The notes: generated by a model not told the origin, from the sequence alone. Counted from the stretch's first letter, positions 47,106 to 57,155 are shown. The stretch is DNA of 64,000 nucleotides from an uncultured Pseudomonas sp. (GCF_913777995.1 NZ_CAJYVE010000004.1:1-64000); one strand, 5' to 3'. Numbers and translations: made by a program.

Positions 47106-49273
47106 CAGTAGTACTGCAGGATCTGGCCCCATTGGGTGCTGGCGTAGGTGGTCTTGAGCTGGCGGAACCAGGCCTTGCGCACCGGCGGCTCGACCTCCTG
47201 GCCGCCGCAGCTGTTATAGCCGGAGGGGGCGTAGCAGTTGATCGCGCGGAACAGTGCGTAGGCTTTCTCGTCGCGACCGGCCTTGGGGTTGTCGATCACT
47301 TGGCGATAGCCGTCCAGGCGAGAATACACCTCGCCGGCGAAGCCCGGTGCGGTGCCGCCCAGGGTGTCGGCGTCGCGGCGTTGATCCAGGGACATGCTGT
47401 CCAGGCGATTGCGCAGGATGAACTCGCCCAGGCAGTTCAGCCCCTTGGGATCCTTGCTGTCGGCCTGCAGCGCGGCGGCGGTCTGCGCGATGCTCGGGCA
47501 GGCATAGCCGGACTCGGCCTTGTCGCCCTGCCACAGGAACATCGCCAGGGTAGGCGCCTGCTGGTTGAAGTAGAAGTAGTCCAGCGCACGGCCAAGGTTT
47601 TCGCCGGCCATCGGGCTGGGCAGGCGCTTGAAGTCTTCGGCGAAATCCGCGTAGCGGCTGCGCAGCAGATCCTTGTACAGCAACACGAACAGCGCCAGCT
47701 GGCGTTCCTGTTCATCCATGCCCTGGGTAGTTTGCTGGCGCAGCAGCTCGGCATCGGCCACATGGCTGAGGAGGATGTTGCGCACCTGCTGCGAGCGGAT
47801 CGGCGAGTCGCTGGCAAACACCCGCGCCAGTTGCTCGTCGCGCTCGTAGCTCATCGCCAGGGCCAGCTCCAGTTGTTCGCGCTGCAAGGGCGCCTTGGCC
47901 TGGGGCAGGATTGCCAGCCAGGTCTGTTGCGCGCCTTTCCAGTCCTGCCGGGCCTGCAGGGCCAGGCCACGCAGCATCTGCTGGCTGAAGCCCAAGTAGT
48001 CGAGGTTGGCCGCCGGGGCCGCGGGTAGCAAGGTCAGGGCCTTGGCCGGGTCGTCCTGCACGTACAGGGCATGTGCGGCCTGCAAGTAGTCGAACAGCGC
48101 CGGCTGGCTGTCGAATACCGCCTTCTGGGCCTGCAGATCGTCCAGCGACAGGCGCGTTTGGTTCTGTTCACGCATCATCAGCAGATCGCTGACGGCCATC
48201 AGCATGGGGTCGGGAAGAATGCCGGTCCCTGCGCCCAACAGCTTGAGGTCGATCTCGTTGACCAGTTCGTCGAGGTCGACGTTGCGCTGTTCTTCGCGGG
48301 CCTGGGTCAATTGCCAGATGTACTCGGTGGTCAGTTGTTCATCCTCGCCGCTGAGCCAGTAAACCCGGCGCAGCAGGCCCCTGGCCGAAGCTGCATAGGT
48401 CCCTTGTGGCCAGGCAGACAGGTAGGCCTGCAGCCGCTGAGCGGCCTGTTGCGCCAGGGCCTTGTCGGCGATTTCTTCGGTGAGCTGGCCGTATTCGTCG
48501 AAAGCGTCCTGCTGCGCCTGGTTGAGCAGCGTGCGCGCGCTCATGTACGCCGCGGTTTCCTTGAGCCAGGGTTGGGAGCTGCCGGCCAGTGCAGTGAAGC
48601 CCTGGCTGGCTTCGTCGAAGCGACCGCTATAGAAGTCGGCGGCGGCGCGCAGGTAGGTCGCGAATGCCTGGGCGGCGGGCGAGGGCAGGCTGGCGGGGAT
48701 CAGGCTGGCCTGCTGCGCGGGCTCCCAACTGCAGGCACCGAGCATCTGCAGGCGCGCCTCGGCAAGGGGCTTGCGTTCCGGGTCGGTGATGTCCGAGCTG
48801 TCCAGCACCTGCCCGATGAAGTCCAGGGCGCCAAAGGCATCGTTACTGCGACAACGGCTGCCTTCGCCTTGGAGAAAGTCATCACCGGCGCTGTGCTCGG
48901 GCAGTGCCAGGCCCATGGCTTGCAGGCGCGTCAGACGAGGATTGGCCGGTGCCGAGGGGTCAGGATCGCTCGGCTTGTCCGCCGGGCGCAGCCGATAAGT
49001 CGGGAAGGGGACTGGCCCGTAGCCGGCATCCAAGTCCATGGCCTGCAGCGGTTGCGGGTTCAGCGGCAATGCGCCTTTGTCGGCGAGCAGCAGGCGCAGG
49101 TTGACCTGGGAGTCGTTGCCGGGGCTGAGGAAAGGCAGGTTGTTGCACGCCTCGAGGTTTTCCTTGATCAGCGACCAGCGTGGATAGCAGGAGTCGTCAC
49201 TGCTGGCCTGGGCCTGAAAGGAGGAAACCGAACCCAGGATCACTGCCAAGGTAGTCAACAGCCGCGTGCGCAT
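47102..49273 (-). CDS. Large periplasmic helical-repeat protein
   Basis: A 723-residue protein with signal peptide MRTRLLTTLAVILGSVSSFQ (AQA cleavage). The mature chain is largely helical with TPR/Sel1-like periodicity (AATYLRAAADFYSGRFDEAS-type segments near residue 200). It contains an even set of cysteines, such as SCYPRWSLIKENLEACNNLP at the mature N-terminus. Some homologues carry the misleading name YfiO. The ATG at 49273 is chosen for the signal peptide. It is coupled to the DUF3142 gene downstream. Probably an envelope scaffold; the role is unknown. Confidence 0.8.
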   Translation of the reverse strand: MRTRLLTTLAVILGSVSSFQAQASSDDSCYPRWSLIKENLEACNNLPFLSPGNDSQVNLRLLLADKGALPLNPQPLQAMDLDAGYGPVPFPTYRLRPADKPSDPDPSAPANPRLTRLQAMGLALPEHSAGDDFLQGEGSRCRSNDAFGALDFIGQVLDSSDITDPERKPLAEARLQMLGACSWEPAQQASLIPASLPSPAAQAFATYLRAAADFYSGRFDEASQGFTALAGSSQPWLKETAAYMSARTLLNQAQQDAFDEYGQLTEEIADKALAQQAAQRLQAYLSAWPQGTYAASARGLLRRVYWLSGEDEQLTTEYIWQLTQAREEQRNVDLDELVNEIDLKLLGAGTGILPDPMLMAVSDLLMMREQNQTRLSLDDLQAQKAVFDSQPALFDYLQAAHALYVQDDPAKALTLLPAAPAANLDYLGFSQQMLRGLALQARQDWKGAQQTWLAILPQAKAPLQREQLELALAMSYERDEQLARVFASDSPIRSQQVRNILLSHVADAELLRQQTTQGMDEQERQLALFVLLYKDLLRSRYADFAEDFKRLPSPMAGENLGRALDYFYFNQQAPTLAMFLWQGDKAESGYACPSIAQTAAALQADSKDPKGLNCLGEFILRNRLDSMSLDQRRDADTLGGTAPGFAGEVYSRLDGYRQVIDNPKAGRDEKAYALFRAINCYAPSGYNSCGGQEVEPPVRKAWFRQLKTTYASTQWGQILQYYW

Positions 49274-49370
49274 GAAAAGTCCTTCAATCATGTAGGCAAA
49301 ATAATCAGGCGCAGATCATAGCCTGTCCTTCTGCCTGCACGCAGGTCTGTGATGCAGAATTCGACGCGGG

Positions 49371-49910
49371 TTACAGCATGCGCTTGAGGGTGTCGTCCTT
49401 GCGGATGAAGTGGTGCCAGAGCGCAGCGACTACATGCAAGCCGGCGACGAAATAGAACAGTGAACCGAACAACTTGTGCAGGTCTTCAAAGCGCTCGGCG
49501 ACGTGCCCCGAGGTGGTCAGCGGCCAGGGAATCGACCAGCCGGTGAAGACGATCGGCAAGGCGCCTTTTTCCACCATCACGGTGAGCAGGCCGAGTACCG
49601 GCTGGACGAACAGAAAGGCGTACATCAGGTAATGGGTCAGGGTCGCCAGGCGTTGCAGGCTGCCTTGCAAGGGCGGGTTGATGGACGGGGGGCTGTGGCG
49701 GCGTCGCTCGGCGACCCGGAAGAACGCCAGGCCGAGCAGCAACAGGCCGACCATGAAGTGTCCCTGGACGACCATCGCGCGATAAGGCGAGAACCGCTCG
49801 AACTGGGTCCGGCTGAGGATCAGGCAGTAGGCGAGCACGACCAGAGCAGCCATGACCCAGTGCAGCCAGCGGGCTTTCGGGGTGTAGCGATGCGCAGAAA
49901 GAATGGCCAC
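49371..49910 (-). CDS. Cytochrome b561 (CybB type)
   Basis: A 179-residue inner-membrane di-haem cytochrome with four helices. Candidate haem histidines are in ARWLHWVMAALVVLAY near residue 15, VQGHFMVGLLLLG near 50, and FEDLHKLFGSLFYFVAGLHV near 145-158. It likely passes electrons between quinone and a periplasmic partner or superoxide. A GTG at 49910 gives the family length; the frame extends further upstream but without homology. It stands alone. Confidence 0.87.
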   Translation of the reverse strand: MAILSAHRYTPKARWLHWVMAALVVLAYCLILSRTQFERFSPYRAMVVQGHFMVGLLLLGLAFFRVAERRRHSPPSINPPLQGSLQRLATLTHYLMYAFLFVQPVLGLLTVMVEKGALPIVFTGWSIPWPLTTSGHVAERFEDLHKLFGSLFYFVAGLHVVAALWHHFIRKDDTLKRML

Positions 49911-50198
49911 AGCAGGATTCCAAACCAGGGTTGATCGAACGGCGAGACATCCCTCACCAAGTTGCCTGATGCGACGGATTTCAGCCGCTTGTCGCGCGGT
50001 TGCACAGGCCAAGCAAGGCTTGTGCCTACCGCAGGGGGCAAACGGCTTCAGCTGAGTCTAGGCAATATTCATCAGCGCGCAGCGCCATGCTGCCGACCAG
50101 CGAGGACGGCGCTGTCAGGCCGATAGAGCGCAGACCTGGGAGATCGTTCCCTGGCCGCCCGCGCCTGGGGGGCGCTGACTGTTGAGCAGGGGCGCGGA

Positions 50199-50636
50199 CT
50201 AAGGACCGGGTTGCACCGGAAAGGTGAAGGTCCCGCCATTGTGCTCGCAGTCACGTTGGGTCTGGCCTTGCGGCTGCACCTCGTAGTACCAGGTGATCAC
50301 CCGCGCGCCATCAGGAATGTTCGGGCTGTCCTGGCCTGGCTCGCGGCTGGCCGAGCGTTCACTGGCCAGCGACTCCTGGGTCAGGGTCGCCGAGCAGGAC
50401 GCCACGGCACCCTGTGGGCAGCGCGCGACCTTGCGTTTGCTGCTGGGGCTGGCGCCCTGGTCCTGATTGCTGCACGACCAGTCGATCGAGCCTTCGGGCA
50501 TGCCCTGATACTCGTAGCACTGGTGGGGTTGGACCACCGGCACCTGGCCGCTGGCCGGCCGAGTCGTCACATCGCAGGCCTCGCCACGGGCCAGTGGGCA
50601 GGCGCACAGCAGAAGCAGGGCAATGACAGGTTTCAT
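50199..50636 (-). CDS. Hypothetical secreted cysteine-containing protein
   Basis: A 145-residue protein with signal peptide [20 protein letters not shown]. The mature part has several cysteines ([46 protein letters not shown]), enough for disulfides. It ends in a beta-rich segment [15 protein letters not shown]. It is probably periplasmic or extracellular. Function not recognised. Confidence 0.75.
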   Translation of the reverse strand: MKPVIALLLLCACPLARGEACDVTTRPASGQVPVVQPHQCYEYQGMPEGSIDWSCSNQDQGASPSSKRKVARCPQGAVASCSATLTQESLASERSASREPGQDSPNIPDGARVITWYYEVQPQGQTQRDCEHNGGTFTFPVQPGP

Positions 50637-50849
50637 GGTGGGCCTCCTGGCCGTCCAGCATGGGGCTTGCCGTCAACGGGTGAATCGTTGCGCGACGGCA
50701 AAGTTCCGTGCGCAACGACCACCGGCAGCCGCGCCAGGGCGCGACCGGCGCTGCCCGACAAGCGACGGAACCCCCTGGCCCGGCAGGCTTCATATGCTCT
50801 GAACGGCAGGTTGTCCCTGGCCCGCCGCCGGTCCCAGAAGGAGCAAGCG

Positions 50850-51638
50850 TTGTTGACCCGTGCCCATCCGCCCGTCGGCGCCCGGCAGCCGGTATCGGCC
50901 AGCCTCTCACTGAACGTACTGACCATGAACATGCATATGGGCTTTGGCTTCTTCAATCGCCGTTTCATCCTGCCGGAGCTGCGCGAAGCGGTGCGCAGCG
51001 TGTCGGCTGACGTGGTGTTTCTCCAGGAGGTGCATGGTGAGCACCAGCGCCATGCCAGCCGGGTCGAGGGTTGGCCGACCATCTCCCAGTACGAGTTCCT
51101 CGCCGACAGCATGTGGAGCAGCTTCGCTTATGGCCGCAATGCGGTTTATCCGGAAGGCGACCACGGCAACGCGCTGCTCTCCAAATACCCCATCGTGCGT
51201 CACGAGAACCTCGATGTGTCGATTCATGGCACCGAAGAGCGTGGCCTGCTGCACTGCGTGCTGGAGGTGCCGCAGTTCGGCGAAGTACATGCCGTGTGTG
51301 TACACCTGGGCCTGCGCGAGAAGCACCGTGAACAGCAGATCCGCCTGCTGGCGCAACTGGTCCGGCGTCTGCCCGAGGGTGAGCCGGTAATCGTCGCTGG
51401 CGACTTCAACGACTGGCGCCTGCGCGCCGATGCGCTGCTCGAAGGCACCGGCCTGCATGAAGTCTTCGTGCATCACACCGGCGCTGCGGCGCGCAGTTTT
51501 CCGGCGCGCTGGCCGCTGCTGCGCCTGGACCGCATCTACGTGGCCAATGCGCAGAGCCGCCGCCCGCGTGTGTTGTCCAATCGGCCCTGGTCGCATCTGT
51601 CCGACCATGCGCCCCTGGCCGTGGAGGTGAGCTTGTGA
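50850..51638 (+). CDS. Endonuclease/exonuclease/phosphatase family protein, YbhP-like
   Basis: A 262-residue EEP-fold phosphodiesterase or phosphatase. Motifs are [34 protein letters not shown] with the catalytic glutamate near residue 62, [16 protein letters not shown] with DFND near 190, and the terminal [13 protein letters not shown] with the catalytic Asp-His. No ATG suits; AAGGAG (50838-50843) is followed by TTG at 50850 or 50853. The 3' end overlaps clsB (GTGA). As with E. coli ybhP, it belongs to a phospholipid operon. Confidence 0.88.
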   Translation: MLTRAHPPVGARQPVSASLSLNVLTMNMHMGFGFFNRRFILPELREAVRSVSADVVFLQEVHGEHQRHASRVEGWPTISQYEFLADSMWSSFAYGRNAVYPEGDHGNALLSKYPIVRHENLDVSIHGTEERGLLHCVLEVPQFGEVHAVCVHLGLREKHREQQIRLLAQLVRRLPEGEPVIVAGDFNDWRLRADALLEGTGLHEVFVHHTGAAARSFPARWPLLRLDRIYVANAQSRRPRVLSNRPWSHLSDHAPLAVEVSL

Positions 51639-52885
51639 CCCAAGGCATATGGCGTGATGGCAACTCGGTGGAGTTGCTGATCAATGGCGAAGACTTCTAT
51701 GCGGCGGTGTTCGACGCGATCCGCAGCGCCCGTCGGCAGGTGCTGATCGAGACCTTCATCATTTTCGAGGATCGCATTGGTGAGGGGCTGCAGCAGGCGG
51801 TGATCGAAGCGGCCGGCAATGGAGCGCAAGTGGTGGTCACTGTCGACGACTACGGCACCTGCGATCTCAGCTCGGTGTTCGTCAAGCAGATGATCGACGC
51901 CGGCGTACAGATCCAGCTGTTCGATCCGCAGCCGCGCTTCATGGGCATGCGCACCAACCTGTTCCGCCGCCTGCATCGCAAGGTGGTGGTGATCGACGGC
52001 GAACAGGCGTTCATCGGCGGCATCAACTACAGCGTCGATCACATGACCGACACCGGCCTGACTGCCAAGCAGGACTACGCGGTGCGGGTGCGTGGGCCGA
52101 TCATCGCCGATATCCATCACAGCGCCCTGCACATGCTCAGCCCGGCGGTGCGCAGGCGCCTGGAACCGGTGCCGTTGCGCCTTGAGCATGCCGGCAGTGC
52201 GCGCATGCTGCTGGCCGAGCGTGACAACCAGCAGCACACCACCGATATCGAAGAGCAGTACCTGGCGGCGATCCGCAAGGCCAATACGCGGATTACCCTG
52301 GCCAATGCCTACTTCTTTCCCAGCTACCGCTTCCTGCGCGAATTGCGCAACGCCTCGCGACGCGGGGTGAAGGTCACGCTGATTCTGCAGGGCAAGCCGG
52401 ACATGCCCTTCGTGCGCGTCTGCTCGCGGCTGACCTACACCTACCTGCTGCGCGACGGTGTGGTGATCCACGAGTACAAGCAGCGCGCGCTGCACGGCAA
52501 GGTGGCGCTGATCGATCATGAGTGGTCCACGGTCGGTTCCAGCAATCTCGACCCGCTGAGCCTGGCACTGAACCTGGAGGCCAACCTGTTCATCCGCGAT
52601 GCGCGCCTGAACCAGCACCTGCAGGAACATCTGATGGGCCTGGCCGCCGCCCACAGCGTACCGATCACCCTCAAGGGCGCGGCACGTGGCCAGTGGTGGC
52701 GGGCACCGATGATCTTTCTGTGCTTCCACTTCCTGCGGCATTTCCCGGCCATCGCCGGCCTGTTCCCGGTACATGGCATGCGCCTCAAGCCGCTGCGGGC
52801 CAAGGACGTGATGCCTGAAGCCCGCGTCATCAAGGATCAACAGCAGGCGGCTGCCGAGCTGTCCAATCAGGAGAAGACCTCATGA
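51635..52885 (+). CDS. clsB: Cardiolipin synthase B
   Basis: A 416-residue phospholipase D superfamily enzyme without N-terminal membrane helices, as in ClsB. Both HKD motifs are intact: [20 protein letters not shown] near residue 113 and [20 protein letters not shown] near 288. It condenses phosphatidyl groups to cardiolipin, or phosphatidyltrehalose in other species, at the inner membrane. The GTG start overlaps the ybhP-like stop and its own stop overlaps ybhN (ATGA), so all three genes are translationally coupled. Confidence 0.93.
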   Translation: MTQGIWRDGNSVELLINGEDFYAAVFDAIRSARRQVLIETFIIFEDRIGEGLQQAVIEAAGNGAQVVVTVDDYGTCDLSSVFVKQMIDAGVQIQLFDPQPRFMGMRTNLFRRLHRKVVVIDGEQAFIGGINYSVDHMTDTGLTAKQDYAVRVRGPIIADIHHSALHMLSPAVRRRLEPVPLRLEHAGSARMLLAERDNQQHTTDIEEQYLAAIRKANTRITLANAYFFPSYRFLRELRNASRRGVKVTLILQGKPDMPFVRVCSRLTYTYLLRDGVVIHEYKQRALHGKVALIDHEWSTVGSSNLDPLSLALNLEANLFIRDARLNQHLQEHLMGLAAAHSVPITLKGAARGQWWRAPMIFLCFHFLRHFPAIAGLFPVHGMRLKPLRAKDVMPEARVIKDQQQAAAELSNQEKTS

Positions 52886-53859
52886 GCCAGGCCGGCACCG
52901 TGGAGCGCAACGGGCATTCGCCCTCTTGGATGTGGGCCAAGCGGGGCCTGAAGCTGTTCTTCTTCATCGCTGTGCCGGTGTTGCTGTTCCTGCTGGTCAA
53001 GAACCTCGACTGGCAGGAAGTGCTGCAGGCCCTGCGTTCCTACAAGGCCAGCACCCTGGCACTGGCGGCTGGGGTGGCCGCCACCAGTTACCTGGTGTAC
53101 TGCGGCTTCGATATCCTCGCGCGTTTCTACACTCGCCACCGGCTGAGCATCGCCCAGGTGATCCCGGTGACCTTCGTCTGCTACGCCTTCAACCTCAACC
53201 TCAGTTCCTGGGTCGGCGGTATCGCCTTGCGCTACCGGCTGTACTCACGGCTGGGTCTGGATGTGCCGACCATCACTCGTGTTCTCAGCCTGAGCCTGAT
53301 CACCAACTGGTTGGGCTACATGCTGCTGGCCGGGGTGGTGTTTTCCGCAGGCTTTCTGAAGCTGCCGCCTGAGTGGTCGATCGGCTCGACGACTCTACGC
53401 CTGATCGGTCTCGGATTGCTGGCCCTGTGCGCGGCCTACCTGCTGGCTTGCCGCTTCTCCAGGCGGCGCTCATGGACGGTGCGGGATCAGGAGATCGTTC
53501 TGCCTTCGTTGGGGCAGGCCCTGCTGCAGGCCGGCCTGGGCGCGTTGAACTGGTCGCTGATGGCCCTGGTGATCTTCACCTTGCTACCGGAAAAGGCGTT
53601 TTACCCGGCGATTCTCGGCGTGCTGCTGATCAGCAGCATCGCCGGGGTCATCACCCACATCCCGGCAGGCCTCGGGGTGCTGGAAACCGTGTTCATCACC
53701 CTGCTGGCCCATCAGTTCTCGAAGAGCACACTGCTGGCCGCACTGATCGGCTACCGGGCGATCTATTTCCTGCTGCCGTTGCTGCTGGCGGTGGTGGTGT
53801 ACCTGGTGCTGGAAAAACGTGCCAAGGCCCTCAGCGAGAAGAACCGCGCGGCCGGCTGA
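52882..53859 (+). CDS. ybhN: YbhN/UPF0104 membrane protein (lysylphosphatidylglycerol synthase TM-like)
   Basis: A 325-residue inner-membrane protein with about eight helices, of the UPF0104/AglD-like family, which also forms the flippase half of MprF. Conserved elements are FNLNLSSWVGGIALRYRLYS near residue 110 and GVITHIPAGLGVLETVFITL near 255. The MprF transferase domain is absent. It may flip or position phospholipids made by clsB. Terminal gene of the ybhP-clsB-ybhN operon. Confidence 0.9.
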   Translation: MSQAGTVERNGHSPSWMWAKRGLKLFFFIAVPVLLFLLVKNLDWQEVLQALRSYKASTLALAAGVAATSYLVYCGFDILARFYTRHRLSIAQVIPVTFVCYAFNLNLSSWVGGIALRYRLYSRLGLDVPTITRVLSLSLITNWLGYMLLAGVVFSAGFLKLPPEWSIGSTTLRLIGLGLLALCAAYLLACRFSRRRSWTVRDQEIVLPSLGQALLQAGLGALNWSLMALVIFTLLPEKAFYPAILGVLLISSIAGVITHIPAGLGVLETVFITLLAHQFSKSTLLAALIGYRAIYFLLPLLLAVVVYLVLEKRAKALSEKNRAAG

Positions 53860-53871
53860 GCCGGCCGTGGG

Positions 53872-55212
53872 TCAGTGGCCCAGCTTGGCGAACATCTTCA
53901 CCGCGTCCACGGCGTTATTGGTGCCTTCGCTGATCTTGACGATCACCGAGCCGGCCTGGTCGGCCAGGTCGACACCCTTGACCGCTGTGGTGCGCGTGTT
54001 GTCCATGCTGTCGATGGCCTGGCGGGTTTCGCTCTGGATCATGTCGATCATCTCGGAGATCTCCGCTGTCGAGCGGCTGGTGCGGCCTGCCAGCTGGCGC
54101 ACTTCATCGGCCACCACGGCGAAGCCACGACCCTGATCGCCAGCACGGGCGGCCTCGATGGCCGCGTTAAGGGCCAGCAGGTTGGTCTGCTCGGCGATGC
54201 TGCGGATGGTGTTGACGATGGCGGTGATCTGCTCTGAACGCGCGCCCAGCTGGGTAATGATCCGCGACGAGTCCTCGATGTTCAGCGAGATCTGACGCAT
54301 TTCCTCGGCCGCCTGCTGGATCACTTCGGTGCCGTGTTCGGTGACTTTGCGAGTTTCCACCGAGATGTGATACGCCTGCGCGGCGCTGCTGGCGTCACGT
54401 TCGTGCTGTTCGACCCGTGGCGTGATGTCGGAGGCGAACTTGATGACTTTCCACAGCTTGCCACTGGCGTCATAAATCGGGTTGTAGGTCGCTTCCAGCC
54501 AGATCGGCTGACCGTTGCGGCCGCTGCGGTGGAACTGGCCACTGAAGAACTCACCCTTGTTCAAACGCCGCCAGAAGTCAGCATATTCGGCACTTTCGGC
54601 CACTTCTCGCGGGCACAGCATGCGATGGTGCTTGCCGACCAGCTCGGCCTCGCTGTAGCCCATGGTGCGGGTCAGGTTGGCGTTGGCCTTGAGGATATGC
54701 CCATCAGGGCTGAACTCGATCACCGCCATGGCACGGTCGATCGCCTCCAGCTTGCTGCGTGCTTCGTTGGCTTGCTCGACCTGCTGGGTGACGTCGGCAG
54801 CATACTTGATGACTTTCACCACCTTGCCCTGAGCATCGCGCACCGGGTTGTAGCTGGCTTCCAGCCACACGGTATGCCCATCGCTGGCCAGGCGCCGGAA
54901 GGTCGAGGAAACGAACTCGCCACTGCGCAGGCGCGACCAGAAGCGGTCGTATTCGCTGCTGCGCCCGTCTTCCGGGGTGCAGAACATGCGGTGCTGTTTG
55001 CCGACGATGTCTTCGCGGCGATAGCCCATGGTCGTGAGGAAATTGTCGTTGGCGCTCAGCACCACGCCATTGAGGTCGAACTCGATACTGGCCATCGACC
55101 GGTCGATGGCCTTGAGCAGGCTGGCCTGCTGTTCGATGACCTGTTGCAGGGCAGCGATTTCTTTACTGTTGGATTTGAAGAACATGGCGGCAGACTCAGA
55201 GAGGTTGAGCAC
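53872..55212 (-). CDS. Soluble PAS-PAS chemoreceptor (BdlA-like)
   Basis: A 446-residue cytoplasmic methyl-accepting protein without membrane helices: PAS1 about residues 28-140, PAS2 about 150-265 (both with [32 protein letters not shown] elements), then a short signalling domain with [20 protein letters not shown] near 340. The layout matches P. aeruginosa BdlA, a biofilm-dispersion receptor. No conserved haem or flavin residue can be named by eye. The GTG at 55212 follows AGGGA at 8-base spacing; the ATG at 55185 has no such site. Confidence 0.9.
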   Translation of the reverse strand: MLNLSESAAMFFKSNSKEIAALQQVIEQQASLLKAIDRSMASIEFDLNGVVLSANDNFLTTMGYRREDIVGKQHRMFCTPEDGRSSEYDRFWSRLRSGEFVSSTFRRLASDGHTVWLEASYNPVRDAQGKVVKVIKYAADVTQQVEQANEARSKLEAIDRAMAVIEFSPDGHILKANANLTRTMGYSEAELVGKHHRMLCPREVAESAEYADFWRRLNKGEFFSGQFHRSGRNGQPIWLEATYNPIYDASGKLWKVIKFASDITPRVEQHERDASSAAQAYHISVETRKVTEHGTEVIQQAAEEMRQISLNIEDSSRIITQLGARSEQITAIVNTIRSIAEQTNLLALNAAIEAARAGDQGRGFAVVADEVRQLAGRTSRSTAEISEMIDMIQSETRQAIDSMDNTRTTAVKGVDLADQAGSVIVKISEGTNNAVDAVKMFAKLGH

Positions 55213-55656
55213 GAGTCATTTCCCTGAGTGTGCGGGACGGCACGCACCCGTTCCTGGCGCGTTGACGAAAATATTGATGTCAGTTTGCTACTTTGTACAA
55301 TTCATTCTTTCAAATGAATTCGCTCATGCGAATACGCCGCATCCGTGTCTAGCACCCTTTGCAGGCCCAGGATTCCCCATATTTGTTGAACATTTCCGAA
55401 GAACATCGCGTCGCTGTCATTGAAGTGTTGTTAGTGTGTAAGTTAGTTCAATAGCTTCTCTCTATTTTCGCGCTACGACCTGACAGCGTCGAACAGCAAG
55501 GGCGGATTTTCCGACATGAGGTAATGGCCTTCGGGCCACGGGTTCGCAGGCAGACCTATCCTCCAGCTGAAGCGTCGATCGGCCACGCAGCCTGTGGCGT
55601 TCGCCCGTCCGCGAGCACTGCCGAGCAGTGCAGAATGCCAACAGGAGCTGGTCCTC
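55213..55656. other. Intergenic region upstream of the PAS receptor and IolB-like genes
   Basis: This 444-base divergent gap is AT-rich at 55265-55335 and 55405-55465. A perfect 7-bp inverted repeat (attcatt 55300-55306, aatgaat 55313-55319) lies 88 bases upstream of the receptor start. No convincing gene is seen. Confidence 0.5.
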
Positions 55657-56451
55657 ATGAGTCTGCTGAGCAAAAGCAACCCGACCGGCACGCGCATTGT
55701 CGGTTCCTCCGTTGCCGAGCCGATGTCCCTGGGCTTTGCCGCTTATCGCCTTGAGGCTGGAGAGATCCTGCCCTTGGCGGCACAGGCCCGAGAACAGTGT
55801 GTGGTGGTGCTGGGAGGGCGCGTCAGCGTCAATGGCGAGGCACAGGGGCAGGGCGCCTTTGGCTGGGCCAATATCGGTGCGCGGCATTCGGTGTTCGAGC
55901 GCCGGCCCCCTTATGCGATCTATCTGCCGCCCAATAGCCAGGCGCAGTTCCTCGCCTTGGGGCCGGCCAGCCTGGCGGTCTGCTCGGCGCCAGGCGCTGA
56001 GGGTGGGCCTTTTCCCGCGCGGCTGATCACGCCTGACAGCATGCGCCGCAGCATGCGCGGCAAGGGCACCGGCACTTGTCTGGTCTACGAAGTGCTGTCC
56101 GATGCCCAGTTGATTCATTCACTGCTGGTGATCGAAGTGCATGCGCCGCCCGGTTATTCGTCCGGCTGCCTGCCGCCCGTGCAAGCGCCTGAAGGCGACG
56201 CGTTGGCAGACACTGTCGAAGAGCTCTGCTACCACCAGGTCAGCCCGGTCGACCGCTTCGTGTTCCAGCGGGTATACACCTTCGACCGGCATATCGACCA
56301 GGCCATGGCGGTGGAAAATCATGACCTGGTCAGCCTGCCCAAGGGGCTGCATCCGCTGAGTGTGCCCCTGGGTTGTGAAAGCTATTGCCTGAGCGTGAAG
56401 GCCGCCTCGCCACTGCCAGGGCGTCGCGACGCCGACTGGCACGACCTGTGA
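55657..56451 (+). CDS. IolB-like cupin protein, metal site altered
   Basis: A 264-residue double-cupin protein resembling 5-deoxyglucuronate isomerase IolB of inositol catabolism. The C-terminal half is clear (EELCYHQVSPVDRFVFQRVY, HDLVSLPKGLHPLSVPLG). Genuine IolB has a PPHKHD metal-binding segment; the matching region here reads SSGCLPPVQAPEGDALADT, without the histidines. No other iol gene is near. AGGAG precedes the ATG. Either a remodelled enzyme or a sugar-binding derivative. Confidence 0.78.
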   Translation: MSLLSKSNPTGTRIVGSSVAEPMSLGFAAYRLEAGEILPLAAQAREQCVVVLGGRVSVNGEAQGQGAFGWANIGARHSVFERRPPYAIYLPPNSQAQFLALGPASLAVCSAPGAEGGPFPARLITPDSMRRSMRGKGTGTCLVYEVLSDAQLIHSLLVIEVHAPPGYSSGCLPPVQAPEGDALADTVEELCYHQVSPVDRFVFQRVYTFDRHIDQAMAVENHDLVSLPKGLHPLSVPLGCESYCLSVKAASPLPGRRDADWHDL

Positions 56452-56690
56452 TGGCTGCTGCTGACTCGAGGGGCCAGCCTCAGGGTGCATGACCCTGCTT
56501 TTTTACAGGTCTTTGCCCTAATTGTTGGTCATTCGCAGGGCAGGTGGGTTGCCGAGTGCGCAAGGCGGCCTTAGACTGCCGCCCCTCGTGACCGGAGTCC
56601 GAGGCCTCGCCGTGAAAGCCGGGCGCTTTCAGGGGCTCGCACGGATCCTCTGCAGATCGGCTAAATGCACGTTTTTTATTAGAGAAATCA

Positions 56691-57095
56691 ATGACAAAGG
56701 AACAGTTGCTGGCCATGCCGGCCGATGACTACATGAATGCCGAGCAGCACGCTTTCTTCGTCGAGCTGTTGCAGTCCATGAAAGTTGAAATCCATGAGCG
56801 CATCGAGAAGAGTCGTGCCGCCATCGAGAGCCTGGATAGCCCGGCAGACCCTGCCGATGCCGCTTCCGTGGAAGAAGAGCGTCATTGGCTGGTGAACGCC
56901 ATCGAGCGCGACCAACGCATGCTGCCACAACTGGAAATGGCCCTTACGCGCATCGCTGACGACACCTTTGGCTGGTGCGATGACAGCGGCGAGCCGATCG
57001 GCCTGAAGCGCTTGCTGATCAGCCCGACCACTCGCTACTGCATCGAAGCGCAAGAGCGTCACGAGTCCATCGACAAGCATCAGCGCCAGTACTGA
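56691..57095 (+). CDS. dksA2: DksA/TraR family protein, DksA2-like
   Basis: A 134-residue protein of the DksA family, which enters the RNA polymerase secondary channel and works with ppGpp. Residues 20-90 form the coiled coil, with an acidic tip near LDSPADPADAAS. The zinc finger is reduced to C96-DD-S99 and C117-IE-A120, so two of four cysteines are replaced, as in the zinc-independent DksA2 of P. aeruginosa. The length also matches DksA2. A strong terminator follows; it is monocistronic. Confidence 0.85.
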   Translation: MTKEQLLAMPADDYMNAEQHAFFVELLQSMKVEIHERIEKSRAAIESLDSPADPADAASVEEERHWLVNAIERDQRMLPQLEMALTRIADDTFGWCDDSGEPIGLKRLLISPTTRYCIEAQERHESIDKHQRQY

Positions 57096-57123
57096 TTCGA
57101 CCTGGCAGCGTTGGGCGACACCG

Positions 57124-57155
57124 ACCGGGAGGCAAGCGATTGCCTCCCGGTTTCG
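57124..57155 (+). terminator. Rho-independent terminator after the DksA2-like gene
   Basis: A perfect 12-bp stem (accgggaggcaa/ttgcctcccggt) with a GCGA tetraloop is followed by ttcgttg. It is 29 bases beyond the stop codon. Confidence 0.88.
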
